64,000 nt of DNA. Origin: Ruania alkalisoli. Lineage in GTDB: Bacteria > Actinomycetota > Actinomycetes > Actinomycetales > Beutenbergiaceae. Shown here piece after piece: positions 63,584-64,000 of the stretch; the first letter of the stretch is position 1, and each line of letters begins with the position of its first letter. Both the position numbers and the translations under genes were made by a program. The stretch is from contig NZ_CP063169.1 in the NCBI RefSeq assembly GCF_014960965.1, positions 1,831,581-1,895,580 on the forward strand, given 5' to 3'. The notes beneath the pieces are model-generated. The model made no database searches, was not told where the DNA came from, and saw nothing but the letters and a program-made list of their open reading frames with translations.

Positions 63584-64000
63584 CAAGTTTTTAAGAGCAT
63601 TCGGTGGATGCCTTTGGCACCAGAGCCGAAGAAGGACGTAGTAGCTTGCGATAAGCCTCGGGAGTTGGCAAACGAACTTTGATCCGAGGATTTCCGAATG
63701 GGGAAACCCAGCCGGGGTCATGCCCGGTTACCTGCACCTGAACACATAGGGTGTGTGGGGAACGTGGGGAAGTGAAACATCTCAGTACCCACAGGAAAAG
63801 ATATTCCGAGAGTAGTGGCGAGCGAAATCGATGAGGCCAAACCATGGTGTGTGATAGCCGGCAGGCGTTGCACTTGTGGGGTTGTGGGACTCGTTGGCTG
63901 ATCCTCCGGTTGGCGAAGAGTGATCAAGTCGCGTGATAGTCGAAGGGCATTGAAAGGCCCAGCATAGAGGGTGTTACTCCCGTAGACGAAATTGCGTGGC
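63584..64000 (+). rRNA. rrl: 23S ribosomal RNA, 5' part (truncated by window edge)
   Basis: The gene starts near CAAGTTTTTAAGAGCATTCG and continues GGTGGATGCC, CCGAAGAAGGACGTAG, GGGGAAACCCAGCCGG and AGTACCCACAGGAAAAGA, all typical of domain I of 23S rRNA. It runs past base 64000. The 5' end is approximate. Confidence 0.95.

Overview
The window is chromosomal DNA from a high-GC Gram-positive actinobacterium. The evidence is strong G/C third-position bias, the argCJBDFRGH operon, a PriA-type HisA, many leaderless genes with TANNNT -10 boxes, DUF222-HNH, and a 16S-23S spacer with no tRNA gene. The 16S gene and gene content suggest the order Micrococcales (something like Ruaniaceae or Bogoriellaceae). 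That placement is from memory and was not searched.

Layout. 1-1893 is the 3' part of dnaE. 1897-8783 holds an S4-domain gene, hisD, a PspC gene and a tightly overlapped hisC-hisB-(unknown)-hisH-priA-sseB-like operon. 8831-10394 is the infC-rpmI-rplT operon, with a leader that ends in an attenuator-like hairpin and an apparent AUC start for infC. 10419-21000 is mixed: a lipoprotein, a 50-residue membrane protein, katG, DUF222-HNH, an rRNA methyltransferase, a P-loop kinase, a decayed mgtE remnant, membrane and secreted unknowns, thpR, and a first ArsR-AHSA1-NTF2 cluster. 21065-23185 is a convergent pair of ATP-dependent DNA ligase (LigC type) and LigD-type polymerase. 23288-27437 has an aminotransferase, a DUF5107/TPR protein and a PfkB kinase. 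27767-31512 is pheST. 31661-40372 has a second ArsR-AHSA1 cluster with a RibD-like reductase, an MFS transporter, a quinone oxidoreductase, an acyltransferase, a NarL-type two-component system, DedA and an esterase. 40454-45674 has a ceramidase-like protein and a large sortase-anchored protein with three lamin-tail domains and a metallophosphoesterase. 46069-48577 is DUF2306 plus a second two-component system, followed by a deformylase on the minus strand. 49432-58264 is the complete arginine operon, including its own argR. It is followed by a P-loop gene, a 3-methyladenine glycosylase and tyrS. 61288-64000 is an rRNA operon (two promoters, boxA-like element, 16S, spacer, start of 23S).

How the parts work together. 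The histidine genes here cover dehydrogenation, transamination, dehydration, amidotransfer and the ProFAR isomerase step; hisG, hisE/I and hisF are not in the window. The arginine genes cover N-acetylglutamate to arginine, except the kinase-independent acetyl entry, which is supplied by ArgJ cycling. An ARG-box-like operator overlaps the argC -10, so ArgR made by the operon probably represses it directly. The most pervasive signal is regulatory: about seventeen genes have a TANNNT-like -10 exactly 6 or 7 bases before the start codon, as expected for leaderless mRNAs. No CRISPR array, insertion sequence, prophage or tRNA gene was recognised. No clearly new multi-gene system was found. The most novel-looking gene is the LPXTG lamin-tail phosphoesterase at 41925-45674.
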